A stretch of DNA of 64,000 nucleotides from Nostoc sp. LEGE 12450 (GTDB lineage: Bacteria; Cyanobacteriota; Cyanobacteriia; Cyanobacteriales; Nostocaceae): NCBI RefSeq assembly GCF_015206895.1, contig NZ_JADEXU010000014.1:20611-84610 (forward strand), given 5' to 3'. Position numbers and translations under genes: made by a program. Within the stretch, counting starts at the first letter, position 1. Each line of letters begins with the position of its first letter. Positions 28,103 to 38,378 of the stretch are shown here, one piece after another. The notes beneath the pieces were generated by a model that ran no database searches, was not told the DNA's origin, and was given only the letters and a program-made list of their open reading frames with translations.

Positions 28103-31099
28103 TTAATTCGCTTGCAACGGTGCATTCAAGACTTTCTCGATGCGATCGCGTGTTTCTAATAAATGCGCTTTGGTGTATTCATCCTCAGAATTAACTCCCT
28201 TGAGTTTTTCATCTAGTTGTTTGAGTTTATACCAAGCTAGAGTCCGAGCATCTTCTGGGACATACTCTTTTCGCAACACCATATTAGTCAAAATGTCCAG
28301 GTATTGGCGCTGCAAGCCTCGCCGTAAACTGGCAATCTTCATTGGTTTACCTTTTGGTTTGATTACTTCTGTCCAGATACCTGATTGCAAAGTGTCAAAT
28401 AGTTCCGGTAGAGTCAGTGCATTTTCTGCCTTAGTTTTAAGTTCAATATCCTTGAGGCGAGAGAGGCGATCGCCTGAGAGTAAATCTCGCAATACAGAAC
28501 CCTGCATGAGTAGCACCAAGTCATGAATGGGAAAATCCAAACGACCAACTTGGGGAGAACTACCCCAATGTCGCCAACGGGAAGGTGCTAATTTATTCAG
28601 TAGTTCTGGTGAAAAGCTCAGGGCATCTTCTGCAAACAAATATTTTTGCAAGGTTTCTAAAGCTTGTCGCTGTTCTTTAACTGGTACTGCTTCAAATGGT
28701 AATCGCTTTTGCCCAACTCCAGAGGGGATTTCGCTAGGGTGAATGCGATAAAAAGACTGTCCCCCGATGTATTTAGTGGTGTAATATATTTGTTGAAAAT
28801 AGTTACCCAATACTGTGCTAAAACGCTCGCTGACATCGCTGTAACTATCACCAGCTAATGGATAACGCTTATCGAGACGCTCCCACATCACCCGCGAATT
28901 ATTCAACTGCCACTGAGAATAAAGCAGCACATTACCACTGTTATCCCAAGCATCAGCAGTTGGGTCAAGGTCATAGACATCTTCATCTGTAGAATAACTC
29001 AACTCTGGCTTAAAGGATTGTTTGGCAATTTCCTCCAAAATTGGCTTTTCTGCTATGGGAGTTGATGTCTTAATTGGAATGTAGCCGTACTTAATCGCCC
29101 ATTCATCATAAGGCCCTACCATACTAGGAAAATAATCTCCCTGTTTTGTCCCTTGAGGGGCAATATTTGGGGGAATGTAGTCCATTACGGAAGTTGTCAG
29201 ACCTTTATTTTTGGTAATTTCCGTATTATTCATTTCCTCTGGTGCTAGCAGAGTACTACCACGAAAGTTATGACGTAAACCAAGAGTATGTCCAACTTCG
29301 TGAGCGATGATTAAACGTAAATATTGATTGGTATATTCTTTCACCTGATCTGGAGTGGCCATGGTATCTGGCAATAGTGACATCGCCAGGGAACCAAGGG
29401 CAAACTGGTTAGCAGCTTCCATTCCATAGCATAAATCGTACTCGCCTGCCATTTTAGATAAACGGTTCAACAACTCTTGTTGCCCTGGCATCTGCTTGGG
29501 TACAGCATTGTTTTTGCCATCTAAACCATTGGCGCAAAGTAGACGATTTTGCATCAAAGCTGATAAGGTCGTCTGGCTTTGTGTTTGGCTGGGTTGGACA
29601 ATTTTGCGATACTCATTCTTAAGCGCCCGGACAAAGCTGGCATCTACGAGAATGTCTGCATCTAAAATTTCTCCAGTTAAGGGATTAACGCGGGATGGCC
29701 CCATTGCAAAATAACCATCGACTGTGTTAATCCAGCGAACTGTGTTGTAACGAATATCTGCTGGGTCCCATGTTGCATCATCTGGCATTTGGCGGACTTC
29801 AATTGCATCCTTGAATCCCGCTTTGAGAAAGGCTTTGTTCCACATTAGGATACCTTCTTTCATCGCATCGCGGTACTCTAAGGGCACAGCATTATCAATC
29901 CAGAAGACAATCGGTTTTTTGGGGCGAGAAATTAATGCTTTTGGGTCTTGTTTTTCCAAATCCCAGCGATTTATGTAACGGACAAAAGAATCGCCCTTAT
30001 CGTCTTTGGATAAATCTTGGTAAGCGGTGATGAAATACCCAATGCGATCGTCAGCAAGGCGCGGTCGATAATCTTTTTCAGCTAGTTGGGAGAGACTATA
30101 GTGGACGCGCAAGGTATAGCCACGGTTATCAGCTAGCGAACCAAAACTTGGTGTTTCGCTGTCACGATCGCTGCTACCAGAGAAATTTAAAACTGACTCA
30201 ATTTCTAAGTTTTGAGGAAAAGCTTTAGCAGTACCAAAATAGGACTGGTCTGTAGTTGCTGGGACTCCTAAACTTGCGGATAATCCACCTAAATCTGTCA
30301 GTAATAAATCGCCCAAATCGATGAGAAGAGTTTTGCGTTGGGGATGAATGCTTTTTATGGAAATGCTGTAGAGTACAGAATCACTAAAAGACCGAGCTAG
30401 CGATCGCACTTGAGGATCTCCCTCACGAGTGCGAAAATTGACATTGCGGATGACAAAGTTTAATTTATCATCTACCCGTTGGAAATAAAACAAAAAATCT
30501 TGCAGAGGCATACCACTGTAAATGCCCCGTTCGCCAATGCCCGATTCTAGGGTTGCCGTAGCGAGGTAATTTTTATTTAGTTGCTCTGGCTTAATTTCTA
30601 AATAAATTTTATTCTTTTCTTTATTGCGATAAAGAGTGAACAGCCCCCCTGACTTTTGGGTGTCTTTCACTACTTCATCAAAAACCTCTAAATCATCCTT
30701 TGCTGCTGGTGTTTTGGCAGGCTTAGGCTTTTCTGCGGGTTTTGCAACTTGCAAAAATGGTTGCTGTCCTGCTTTTTTAGAATCTTTTACTACCCAAATA
30801 AACGGTTGAGGCTGTACGTGTTTATTTTGATTAACCACCCATACTTGCCCTGATGGTAGCCTCTGTTTCTGAGAAATATTGATACTATTTAGCGATAATG
30901 CTGAGATTTTAGTTGAAGAAGTTTCTGCCGTTAACTGATTATTGGCTGTAACTACGCCTTTTACAACCCCCACAGCCTTATGGTTCGCTGAAAAATCTGG
31001 AGCAATTTCATTGACAAATGGTGATTTGGCGTTAGCTGTTGTTATTCCTAAAAATAAACCATGTAACAAAATCATATAAAAAGTTAATCTGTTGTTCAT
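28103..31099 (-). CDS. Zinc-dependent metalloprotease (DUF5117/DUF5118/DUF4953 type)
   Basis: A 998-aa exported protein. Residues 1-24 form a signal peptide (MILLHGLFLGITTANA). The catalytic zinc motif is HEVGHTLGLRHNFRGS (HExxHxxGxxH, metzincin type), with a downstream Met-turn-like SVMDY. The flanking regions match the large DUF5117/DUF5118 metalloproteases of bacteria, including an N-terminal KNKIYLEIKPEQLNKNYL segment. Residues 105-140 are Lys/Pro-rich and probably a linker. It likely works in the periplasm or outside the cell. The substrate is unknown. Confidence 0.88.
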   Translation of the reverse strand: MNNRLTFYMILLHGLFLGITTANAKSPFVNEIAPDFSANHKAVGVVKGVVTANNQLTAETSSTKISALSLNSINISQKQRLPSGQVWVVNQNKHVQPQPFIWVVKDSKKAGQQPFLQVAKPAEKPKPAKTPAAKDDLEVFDEVVKDTQKSGGLFTLYRNKEKNKIYLEIKPEQLNKNYLATATLESGIGERGIYSGMPLQDFLFYFQRVDDKLNFVIRNVNFRTREGDPQVRSLARSFSDSVLYSISIKSIHPQRKTLLIDLGDLLLTDLGGLSASLGVPATTDQSYFGTAKAFPQNLEIESVLNFSGSSDRDSETPSFGSLADNRGYTLRVHYSLSQLAEKDYRPRLADDRIGYFITAYQDLSKDDKGDSFVRYINRWDLEKQDPKALISRPKKPIVFWIDNAVPLEYRDAMKEGILMWNKAFLKAGFKDAIEVRQMPDDATWDPADIRYNTVRWINTVDGYFAMGPSRVNPLTGEILDADILVDASFVRALKNEYRKIVQPSQTQSQTTLSALMQNRLLCANGLDGKNNAVPKQMPGQQELLNRLSKMAGEYDLCYGMEAANQFALGSLAMSLLPDTMATPDQVKEYTNQYLRLIIAHEVGHTLGLRHNFRGSTLLAPEEMNNTEITKNKGLTTSVMDYIPPNIAPQGTKQGDYFPSMVGPYDEWAIKYGYIPIKTSTPIAEKPILEEIAKQSFKPELSYSTDEDVYDLDPTADAWDNSGNVLLYSQWQLNNSRVMWERLDKRYPLAGDSYSDVSERFSTVLGNYFQQIYYTTKYIGGQSFYRIHPSEIPSGVGQKRLPFEAVPVKEQRQALETLQKYLFAEDALSFSPELLNKLAPSRWRHWGSSPQVGRLDFPIHDLVLLMQGSVLRDLLSGDRLSRLKDIELKTKAENALTLPELFDTLQSGIWTEVIKPKGKPMKIASLRRGLQRQYLDILTNMVLRKEYVPEDARTLAWYKLKQLDEKLKGVNSEDEYTKAHLLETRDRIEKVLNAPLQAN

Positions 31100-31632
31100 C
31101 GCATCAATCCCCCAATAACGATTCGGTAGTTAAGTTTTAATTTTTGCAAAGTTATGTAGCCTACTTTTTGCTAATTCTTTTAGTTGCTTTATATAAAGCA
31201 GTAAAGTTTAGACTTCAATTTTAGTTGCCATTTTTCCGCAATGTTCACGCTGTTGTACAGATGGATTTTTCCTAACAATTGCGTCTTTTACAATGAGTAA
31301 GTATTATTTTTACATCAGACTAGTAAATATCTTGGGAAAAAAGTATAACAAATCAACTAAAGTCGGAAAATTACTTAATTTTTGAAAGAATTTTTCCGAT
31401 CGCACTTATTTACATCAAGAGAAGAAGCTTGATGTGACTAAGGGTTAGCGAGAAGCCACCCTCAAAAAACGCCGCCAGTGCAGCTCATCATAGATATCGA
31501 CAACACATGATATTTTTCGTGTAGTATTTATTGATACTATTTATTTTTGGCAATGATAAACAAAGTAACAGAGAAAAAATTTTAGTTCCAGATTATCAAA
31601 ACAGTAATTTAAATGTAACAACGGACACAGAA
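31100..31632. other. Intergenic region
   Basis: About 530 bases between divergent genes. It is AT-rich with no clear hairpin or repeat. An in-frame TTG at 31531 could extend the pentapeptide gene by 34 residues, but it has no ribosome binding site. Confidence 0.4.
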
Positions 31633-33399
31633 ATGTCAACATATTTATCTCAAGTTTGGCAACTGCTGAGAAATTATGTGAGGGATATAAGCTTACAAGA
31701 GATGCCAAAGACCACATTGGTGGAAACTAAAGTCGGTTTATCTCTAGGAAAAAGTATTAAAGTAAACAAAAGCGTTAAATTTGCTCAAGGTAATTTACAG
31801 GAAGATTCATGGTCTCAAAGACTGCAAGAAAGCTTAGAAAAATGGACAATATCAAAGAGCAGTTTGACTTCTAAGATAGGCGATCGCATATCGGGGCCGC
31901 TACCATCAGAGTTATGCTTAAGAGTGTGCGATCGCCAGATGCATGAAGAGATTTATGATTTACTAGGCAATAGAGCGCTGAAATCAGAAATAGTCAACCA
32001 AATAATAGAATTGGTTGTGAGTAGTCAAAAGATTGACCCAGAAGTGCTTTTCTGGCGGCTAGAAGATTTTTATCGTCGCTGGTGTCAGGGAGAATTTATT
32101 GATGCCACACCAGATGATAACCTGCCTCAGAAAACAAAATTAAAGCTAGCAACTCAAAATATTGCGATCGGGCTGAGACAGGTAGACATCTATACAGGAT
32201 TGAACGTACTGATTTTACTTTTAGAGTTACACCGCTACGCTCAAGAGCAACATGAACTTAAAGAAAAAATTACCTTCTATCCATCAGCCCAACCAGATAC
32301 AGACAATTTTTTCACATCCCAACTGCTGCGGATCATTAACTATAGCGATGCCCTAGAAATTGGCAATTTTAGCAGTATAGTCGGGCAATTCCTCAAAGGT
32401 GGTAACTTTTGTAGTGCTTACTTGGGCGATGCCAACCTTACCGGGGTAGACTTTAGCGGTGCTGACCTCAGCCTTGCTTATCTCGGCGATGCCAACTTAA
32501 CTGGCGTAAACTTCATAGGTGCTAACCTTAGCGGTGCCAACTTCGGTGATGCCAACCTCAGTGGAGCTAACCTCACAGGCGCTAACCTCAGTGGTGCCGA
32601 CCTTAGCAGCACTAACCTCAGTGGTGCTAACCTTAGCTGTGCCAACCTTAGCCGCGCCGACCTGAATCGCGCCGACCTCAGCAGCACCAACCTCAGCCGC
32701 GCCGACCTGAATCGCGCCGACCTCAGCCGCGCCGACCTCAGCAGCACCAACCTCAGCCGCTCCGACCTCAGCAACGCCATTCTTTTTGGTGCGAATCTAA
32801 GTGAAGCCAACCTCAGCAACGTCAGCCTTAACCATGCTGACCTCTGCCGTGCTGACCTCAGTGGTGCTGATTTGAGTTACGCCATCCTCAACGGTACTAA
32901 CCTCAGCGACACAATTCTTTTCAGTACCAACCTTAGTGATGCCATCCTCATGGCTGCTGACCTTAGCTATGCCAAACTTAACGGTGCCAAACTTAACAAT
33001 GCTAGACTTAACGGTGCAATGTTCTTAGGCGCAGACCTTAGCGGCGTAGACCTGAGTCGAGTAAGCCTCAACGAAGCTGACCTCAGTGGGGTGATTCTCA
33101 GCGAAGCCGACCTCAGTGGTGCCGACCTCACCGACGCGATCCTTTTCGGTACAGACTTCAGCTATGCCAACCTTAACAGTGCTAACCTCAGTGGCAGTAA
33201 CCTGAGTGGTGCGATCCTCAATGGCGCGAATCTCAGCCACAGTAATCTAAGTTATGCCATTCTCAGTGGTGCAGACCTCAGCGATGCCAATATGGAAAAA
33301 ATGACCTGGGGTAAAAAACAGCAATGGGAAGGTGTGCGGGGATTAAAGACAGCAGTTAATGTCCCAGAGGCATTGAAAGAAGAATTGGGATTGAATTGA
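31633..33399 (+). CDS. Pentapeptide-repeat protein
   Basis: A 588-aa protein from ATG 31633. Residues 1-255 are non-repeat and contain a module (LRVCDRQMHEEIYDLLGNRA, FYRRWCQGEFID) seen at the boundary of NACHT-pentapeptide proteins in cyanobacteria, yet no Walker motif is present. From about 256 to 560 there are some 60 A(D/N)LSx pentapeptides, giving a right-handed quadrilateral beta-helix. The C-terminus WGKKQQWEGVRGLKTAVNVPE is a typical cap. The repeat DNA is itself highly repetitive (near 32640-32790), so expansion by slippage or recombination is likely. Function unknown; probably a binding scaffold. Confidence 0.85.
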   Translation: MSTYLSQVWQLLRNYVRDISLQEMPKTTLVETKVGLSLGKSIKVNKSVKFAQGNLQEDSWSQRLQESLEKWTISKSSLTSKIGDRISGPLPSELCLRVCDRQMHEEIYDLLGNRALKSEIVNQIIELVVSSQKIDPEVLFWRLEDFYRRWCQGEFIDATPDDNLPQKTKLKLATQNIAIGLRQVDIYTGLNVLILLLELHRYAQEQHELKEKITFYPSAQPDTDNFFTSQLLRIINYSDALEIGNFSSIVGQFLKGGNFCSAYLGDANLTGVDFSGADLSLAYLGDANLTGVNFIGANLSGANFGDANLSGANLTGANLSGADLSSTNLSGANLSCANLSRADLNRADLSSTNLSRADLNRADLSRADLSSTNLSRSDLSNAILFGANLSEANLSNVSLNHADLCRADLSGADLSYAILNGTNLSDTILFSTNLSDAILMAADLSYAKLNGAKLNNARLNGAMFLGADLSGVDLSRVSLNEADLSGVILSEADLSGADLTDAILFGTDFSYANLNSANLSGSNLSGAILNGANLSHSNLSYAILSGADLSDANMEKMTWGKKQQWEGVRGLKTAVNVPEALKEELGLN

Positions 33400-33564
33400 G
33401 GGGACGTGGTGATATCTTTATTTATGTCCTTTGCGTCCTCAGCATCTTTGTCGTTTTTAAATTATTCAGATGCTACCGGATATTGATATTCAGGGGGCTA
33501 TATCCCGCTTGCTAGAGTGTAAGTCATTCACGTAGAATATAATGCCATTGTTGCGGCAGTTCTC

Positions 33565-34635
33565 ATGACTTCATCTGCGTCGTTTGACACATTAGAGTCT
33601 TTACAGGCGGATATCGCTGAATTGATCGCTCGTTTACCGACATTAAAAAATCGGCAACTTATTCAGCAAGCACTTGCTACTATTGTTCGTCTAGCTGATA
33701 CCGAAATTGAGCGTCTCGATTGGAAAATATTGTCGGCTGCGTTAGCAGATATGGAACGCGGTTTCCAGCTTTTTTATGATTATCGACACGTTCGCAAAGT
33801 CACCATCTTCGGTTCTGCTCGTCTAGCGCCAGATACGCCAGAGTACCAAATGGCCCTTGAGTTTGCTCGCGCTGTTTCTCAACTAGGATTTATGGTGATG
33901 ACCGGCGGTGGCGGTGGAATCATGCAGGCGGGTCACGAAGGTGCTGGACGAGAAAATTCCTTTGGATTAAATATTCAATTACCTTTTGAACAAGAAGCAA
34001 ACCCTTTTATAGAGGGCGATCCCAAGCTAATTATTTTCAAATATTTCTTTACTCGCAAGCTTTTTCTCCTCAAAGAAAGTGATGCTGTAGCTTTATTCCC
34101 GGGAGGCTTTGGCACTCAAGATGAAGCTTTTGAATGTATGACATTAAGCCAGAATGGTAAGTTTGGCCCAGTACCTCTAGTTTTAATTGACCACCCTGGT
34201 GGTGATTACTGGCGGTCTTGGAGCGAATATATTGATAAGCAATTAGTCCAAAATGGTCTTGTCAGTCCTGAAGACCCCAGCCTTTACACGGTGACAGACA
34301 ACCTGGATGTGGCTTGTGACGCTATTACTCGTTTTTACCAGGTTTATCACTCCTGTAGATATGTAGATGAGCAATTAGTCATCCGCCTGAAGACAGATAT
34401 ATCAGACTATCTTGTAGAGCAACTCAATGCTGATTTCAGTGACATTATTGTTAAAGGACGGATTGAAAAAAGTCAGGCATTACCTCAAGAAGCACAAGAT
34501 GAAACGGTTGAATTACCCCGCCTCATTTTGTACTTCAATCAACGGGACTTGGGGCGTTTGTATCAGATGATTGCCACAATTAACCAAATGGGTAATGCTT
34601 CATCAGAAGATGCAGCACACCCAGAAAGAAAGTAG
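33565..34635 (+). CDS. LOG family protein (nucleotide 5'-monophosphate phosphoribohydrolase-like)
   Basis: A 356-aa protein with a Rossmann-like LOG core at about 85-255: VTIFGSARL, MTGGGGGIMQAGHEGAG, and the diagnostic PGGFGTQDE. Arg of FTRKLFLLKES is also characteristic. Residues 1-80 are helical and about 260-356 form an extra C-terminal region, giving a longer protein than minimal LOG proteins. Members hydrolyse nucleoside 5'-monophosphates or cytokinin ribotides; substrate unproven here. Confidence 0.88.
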   Translation: MTSSASFDTLESLQADIAELIARLPTLKNRQLIQQALATIVRLADTEIERLDWKILSAALADMERGFQLFYDYRHVRKVTIFGSARLAPDTPEYQMALEFARAVSQLGFMVMTGGGGGIMQAGHEGAGRENSFGLNIQLPFEQEANPFIEGDPKLIIFKYFFTRKLFLLKESDAVALFPGGFGTQDEAFECMTLSQNGKFGPVPLVLIDHPGGDYWRSWSEYIDKQLVQNGLVSPEDPSLYTVTDNLDVACDAITRFYQVYHSCRYVDEQLVIRLKTDISDYLVEQLNADFSDIIVKGRIEKSQALPQEAQDETVELPRLILYFNQRDLGRLYQMIATINQMGNASSEDAAHPERK

Positions 34636-34642
34636 AGTTTAG

Positions 34643-34660
34643 GGGTGGATTTTTCCACCC
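34643..34660 (+). terminator. Probable terminator of the LOG gene
   Basis: A seven-base-pair stem gggtgga/tccaccc with a TTTT loop begins eight bases after the stop codon. The T-run after it is weak (atttttg about ten bases on), so termination efficiency is uncertain. Confidence 0.55.
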
Positions 34661-34759
34661 GTATCCCAATATTTTTGACAGGCTTCACAGGCTTATTGCC
34701 AGTTTAATATTTTTGGATCGCTAAAGATTTGACTCTATGAAAGCGACATAATTTAGTTG

Positions 34760-35000
34760 AAAAATTCAATTACCATCCAAATCAATCAGGCGTATAGTTC
34801 CCCAATACCACAAGCAATTAGTTTACTATTAGGACTAAAGAAAGACAACAGAAAAAATAGCATTTTTATTTTCTTGTATCGATTGCTTAATTAAGTCTCC
34901 TCACCAATCCCATAAGTATACTTTGCCATCAAAGCTGCTGCTAGCAATCCATCACTGATTAGGACTAAAAGCAACTGATTATACTCATTCGTTATGTCCT
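34760..35000 (-). pseudogene. WD40-repeat protein remnant
   Basis: Translating the minus strand downward from 34999 gives GHNE*V*SVAFSPNQ*WIA, then SSSFDGKVYLWDW*GDLI. After a cttt duplication causes a frameshift, FSPNSKLIACG and, in another frame, GTIRLIDLDGN follow. The order GH - VAFSPN - DG - LWD is the WD40 unit, so about two repeats survive with several stops and at least two frameshifts. No ORF of useful length remains. Confidence 0.8.
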
Positions 35001-35504
35001 TTTTCCAGTAGTAAGTGTATGTGCGTACTTTGTGGTAGCCTGCGGACAGCCGCTCCGGTTTACGTTCAACAAAATAATTTTCACAACTCAGATAGGATTG
35101 CTATATTCACAGTTTCTATCAGGCTAGATAAACGAAAAAAATGTTGGATGATTTTGCTATCTTCATAATTTAATTGAGCTGATATGTCTGTTTTAGGATG
35201 ACTTTGAAACAGGTATTGAAGAGAATTTTAGAATATATATAAATTATTATCATTTTTTTAAAAAAAAATGATGAAATATGAAGAGTCAATTCGCTTTGCC
35301 TCCTTTATACTGGCTTTCAAGAGACGTGGCTCTCAGAGTCAGTCTTTTTTTGTCAAAAGTATAACTAAAATCATGTGATTCACCTTACTTTCAGATGCCT
35401 AATGCACCAGTTATTGTGACTCAATGCTGATCTGCTTAAAAAAGCGTGTATATTAGCACAGGAAATAATATAGAACATCCTAAACACATATAGAGGAATA
35501 AAAT
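35001..35504. other. Intergenic region, AT-rich
   Basis: About 500 bases. Near 35038-35070 there is a dispersed repeat (gcctgcggacagccgctcc). The rest has no coding potential. A GAGGA ribosome binding site sits just before ATG 35505. Confidence 0.45.
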
Positions 35505-36827
35505 ATGCTGGAATTATTGGGTTCAGGTTTGGTGTCACTCTGGCTGGAAATGGCCGGGGTACAAATCAAGCCTCTAGATGCCTTAGATGCTTTAACTTGG
35601 CAAAGTAGTCCTGGCTTAGTTATTGCCCCTGATCCCAATCCAACTGGGGCAACTACGGTGCAGGAATATCTGAAAAAGCTCATTACATCAAAAGTGGTGG
35701 CGCAAAATCTGGCTGAGAGTCAGGGCATTTGGATGCAGTCGGGGCCAATGCTGATGGCAAACCACCAAGGAACAACACCTCTCCCTGCTGCCTCTTTAAC
35801 CAAAATTGCCACTTCACTAGTTGCTTTGAAAACTTGGGGTCCAGATTACCAATTTGATACTTTGGTGAGTATCACTGGGCCAGTGGTAAATGGAGTTGTG
35901 CAGGGCGATTTGGTGATTACAGGCGGTGGCGATCCTTTGTTTGTTTGGGAAGAAGCGATCGCTCTTGGTAATACTCTTAATAAAATGGGTATTAAGCAGA
36001 TAAAGGGAAATTTGATCATTAATGGCACTTTTGCCATGAATTTCCAACGGCAGCCGATGCTGGCAGGTATGATGCTCAAGCAAACGCTAAATCGTGCAAC
36101 TTGGGGCCGCCCTGCTATTTACATTCACTCAATCATGGCTAAGGGAACGCCCAAGCCTCAAGTTGTCATTTCGGGTACGGTGAAAGTTGAGGCACAACCA
36201 AACCCCCAACAAACTTTGTTACTGCGTCATCGCTCGTTACCCTTGAAGCAACTAATCAAGGAAATGAATGTTTACAGTAACAACGATATGGCAGAAATGC
36301 TAGCAGATTCAGTGGGAGGAGCAGCTGTAGTCCAATCCACTGCTGCTAATCTTGCGAGAGTGCCACAAGTGGAAATTCAGTTAATTAATGGTTCTGGACT
36401 AGGCCCCGAAAATCGCATTTCCCCCAGGGCTGCCTGTGCGATGTTGATGGCTATTCAAAGTGAGGCATCTTCCCATCAGCTAAATCTGGCTGACTTGTTC
36501 CCGATGTCTGGGTTTGATCACCGAGGAACGCTACACTCCCGACACATTCCTCTGTCTACTGTGATCAAAACTGGCACTCTTAGAGATGTGAGCGCTTTAG
36601 CAGGAGTTATGCCTACACGCGATCGCGGTTTGGTTTGGTTTGCTATTATCAATCGTGGGACAAATGTTTGGGGTTTGCGGACTGGACAAGACCAACTACT
36701 GCAAAGTGTTGTTAAACAATTACAACTACCTCTCACCGTTCCTGTTAACCTCACTCCCCACTCAGCCATCAACTCTTTACCCCACCTAGGTGCAGCGAGT
36801 CGAAATGAAATTTTATTCAAAAGTTAG
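35505..36827 (+). CDS. dacB: D-alanyl-D-alanine carboxypeptidase, PBP4/DacB type (peptidase S13)
   Basis: A 440-aa low-molecular-weight penicillin-binding protein. SxxK is Ser97-Leu-Thr-Lys100 (PAASLTKIA), SxN is YSNNDMAE, and KTG is at 355-357 (IKTGTL). GDLVITGGGDPLF is typical of class C PBPs (S13). These enzymes trim or cut peptidoglycan peptides in the periplasm. The N-terminus is only weakly hydrophobic, so export is assumed rather than shown. Length fits the family. Confidence 0.9.
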   Translation: MLELLGSGLVSLWLEMAGVQIKPLDALDALTWQSSPGLVIAPDPNPTGATTVQEYLKKLITSKVVAQNLAESQGIWMQSGPMLMANHQGTTPLPAASLTKIATSLVALKTWGPDYQFDTLVSITGPVVNGVVQGDLVITGGGDPLFVWEEAIALGNTLNKMGIKQIKGNLIINGTFAMNFQRQPMLAGMMLKQTLNRATWGRPAIYIHSIMAKGTPKPQVVISGTVKVEAQPNPQQTLLLRHRSLPLKQLIKEMNVYSNNDMAEMLADSVGGAAVVQSTAANLARVPQVEIQLINGSGLGPENRISPRAACAMLMAIQSEASSHQLNLADLFPMSGFDHRGTLHSRHIPLSTVIKTGTLRDVSALAGVMPTRDRGLVWFAIINRGTNVWGLRTGQDQLLQSVVKQLQLPLTVPVNLTPHSAINSLPHLGAASRNEILFKS

Positions 36828-37143
36828 TTCATCATCCGATCGGGTTTTGAACCAAAAGTGAGCATGGGTGTCCCACATCTCCTTTTTATCGGTGTCACTA
36901 CTTTGAAACTTCTAGTTTTGTTAGCAATCCAAAAGTTTTATTGATGGGTAAAAACCGAACTTGTAAAGGGTGAATGTCCATAATAGCTTTTGGGTTAAAT
37001 TTTCTATTAACTTGATTATAGGTAACTCGTAAAATGCCTTAACTACAGTAGTGGGAAGAGCAGGCGAAACCTGAAGTAAAAATAACTGTAAATAGATTTG
37101 TCACGACTAAGCAACAATTAAGCTTATAAATTAGGTTGTGATT
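36828..37143. other. Intergenic region
   Basis: About 316 AT-rich bases upstream of the HtrA-type protease gene. It presumably holds that gene's promoter; no motif was recognised. Confidence 0.35.
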
Positions 37144-38361
37144 ATGCGATTTCCGAAATTACCCAGATCCATACGTCAACTCAGTAGTTATGTTTTAGCG
37201 CTCGCGCTAGGAGTTGTGTTAACGGTTAGCACATTGCAGGTTTTGCCCTCCCAAGCCGAACCCGCACCCCCAATAACAGATGCAGATACTTCACAACTGA
37301 TTGCCCAACGACAATCACCAGCCACGGCTGCGATCGGTACTAGTAGCTTTGTCACCGCAGCAGTGAATCGTGTTGGTTCAGCAGTTGTTCGCATTGATAC
37401 TGAGCGAACAATTACTCGTCGCGTTGATCCATTTATGGAAGACCCATTTTTTCGTCGGTTTTTTGGTGATGGTTTCTCTCAACAAATGCCGCCTTCTGAG
37501 CAGTTACGCGGTTTAGGCTCAGGTTTCATTATTGACAAGAGCGGCTTAGTTATGACTAACGCTCATGTGGTCGATAAGGCTGATAAGGTAACAGTCCGAC
37601 TCAAAGATGGGCGCACCTTTGAAGGAAAAGTTCAAGGCATTGATGAAGTTACAGATTTGGCAGTAGTCAAGATTAACGCTGGTAACGATTTACCAGTCGC
37701 ACCCTTGGGTTCTTCCACTAATGTCCAAGTCGGGGATTGGGCGATCGCAGTTGGTAATCCTTTAGGATTTGATAATACCGTTACTTTAGGAATTGTCAGT
37801 ACGCTCAAACGTTCCAGCGCCCAAGTTGGCATTAGCGACAAACGCTTAGACTTCATTCAAACCGATGCCGCCATTAACCCAGGTAACTCTGGCGGGCCGC
37901 TATTAAATGGCCAAGGTGAAGTGATTGGCATTAACACAGCGATTCGTCCCGACGCGATGGGTATTGGGTTTGCCATTCCTATTGATAAAGCGAAAGCGAT
38001 CGCAGCTCAACTGCAACGTGATGGCAAAGTTGCTCACCCCTATTTAGGCGTGCAAATGCTAACTTTAACACCCGATCTTGCCAAGCAAAATAACACCGAT
38101 CCCAACTCTCCTATTCAAATACCAGAAATTAATGGTGTTTTTGTAATGCGAGTAGTTCCCAATTCTCCAGCTGCATCTGCCGGTATCCGGCGCGGGGATG
38201 TAATTCTGCAAGTTGATGGTAAAGCTATTACCAGCGCAGAACAATTGCAGAATGTTGTGGAAGACAGTCGTCTTGGTCAAGTATTACAGGTGAAAGTGCA
38301 ACGTGGTAATCAGACACAGCAGCTTTCAATCCGTACAGCCGAGTTGCAAAATGCTTCATAG
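37144..38361 (+). CDS. HtrA/Deg-family serine protease with PDZ domain (HhoA/HhoB-like)
   Basis: A 405-aa periplasmic protease counting from ATG 37144; a GTG six bases upstream is an alternative start. A signal peptide occupies about residues 1-38 (YVLALALGVVLTVSTLQV, ending SQA). The trypsin-fold domain has the triad His141 (TNAHVV), Asp171 (TDLAVV) and Ser249 (GNSGGP). One PDZ domain occupies about 300-395 (PYLGVQM, AGIRRGDVILQVDG). Cyanobacteria carry three such paralogues (HtrA, HhoA, HhoB) for envelope protein quality control; which one this is cannot be settled here. Confidence 0.92.
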   Translation: MRFPKLPRSIRQLSSYVLALALGVVLTVSTLQVLPSQAEPAPPITDADTSQLIAQRQSPATAAIGTSSFVTAAVNRVGSAVVRIDTERTITRRVDPFMEDPFFRRFFGDGFSQQMPPSEQLRGLGSGFIIDKSGLVMTNAHVVDKADKVTVRLKDGRTFEGKVQGIDEVTDLAVVKINAGNDLPVAPLGSSTNVQVGDWAIAVGNPLGFDNTVTLGIVSTLKRSSAQVGISDKRLDFIQTDAAINPGNSGGPLLNGQGEVIGINTAIRPDAMGIGFAIPIDKAKAIAAQLQRDGKVAHPYLGVQMLTLTPDLAKQNNTDPNSPIQIPEINGVFVMRVVPNSPAASAGIRRGDVILQVDGKAITSAEQLQNVVEDSRLGQVLQVKVQRGNQTQQLSIRTAELQNAS

Positions 38362-38378
38362 GAGCAATAGTTAAAGGG

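Noticed and set aside
32478..32819. Long minus-strand ORF inside the pentapeptide gene (Leu/Arg/Ala repeats)
   Set aside because: A mirror of the repetitive plus-strand codons; no independent signal of translation.
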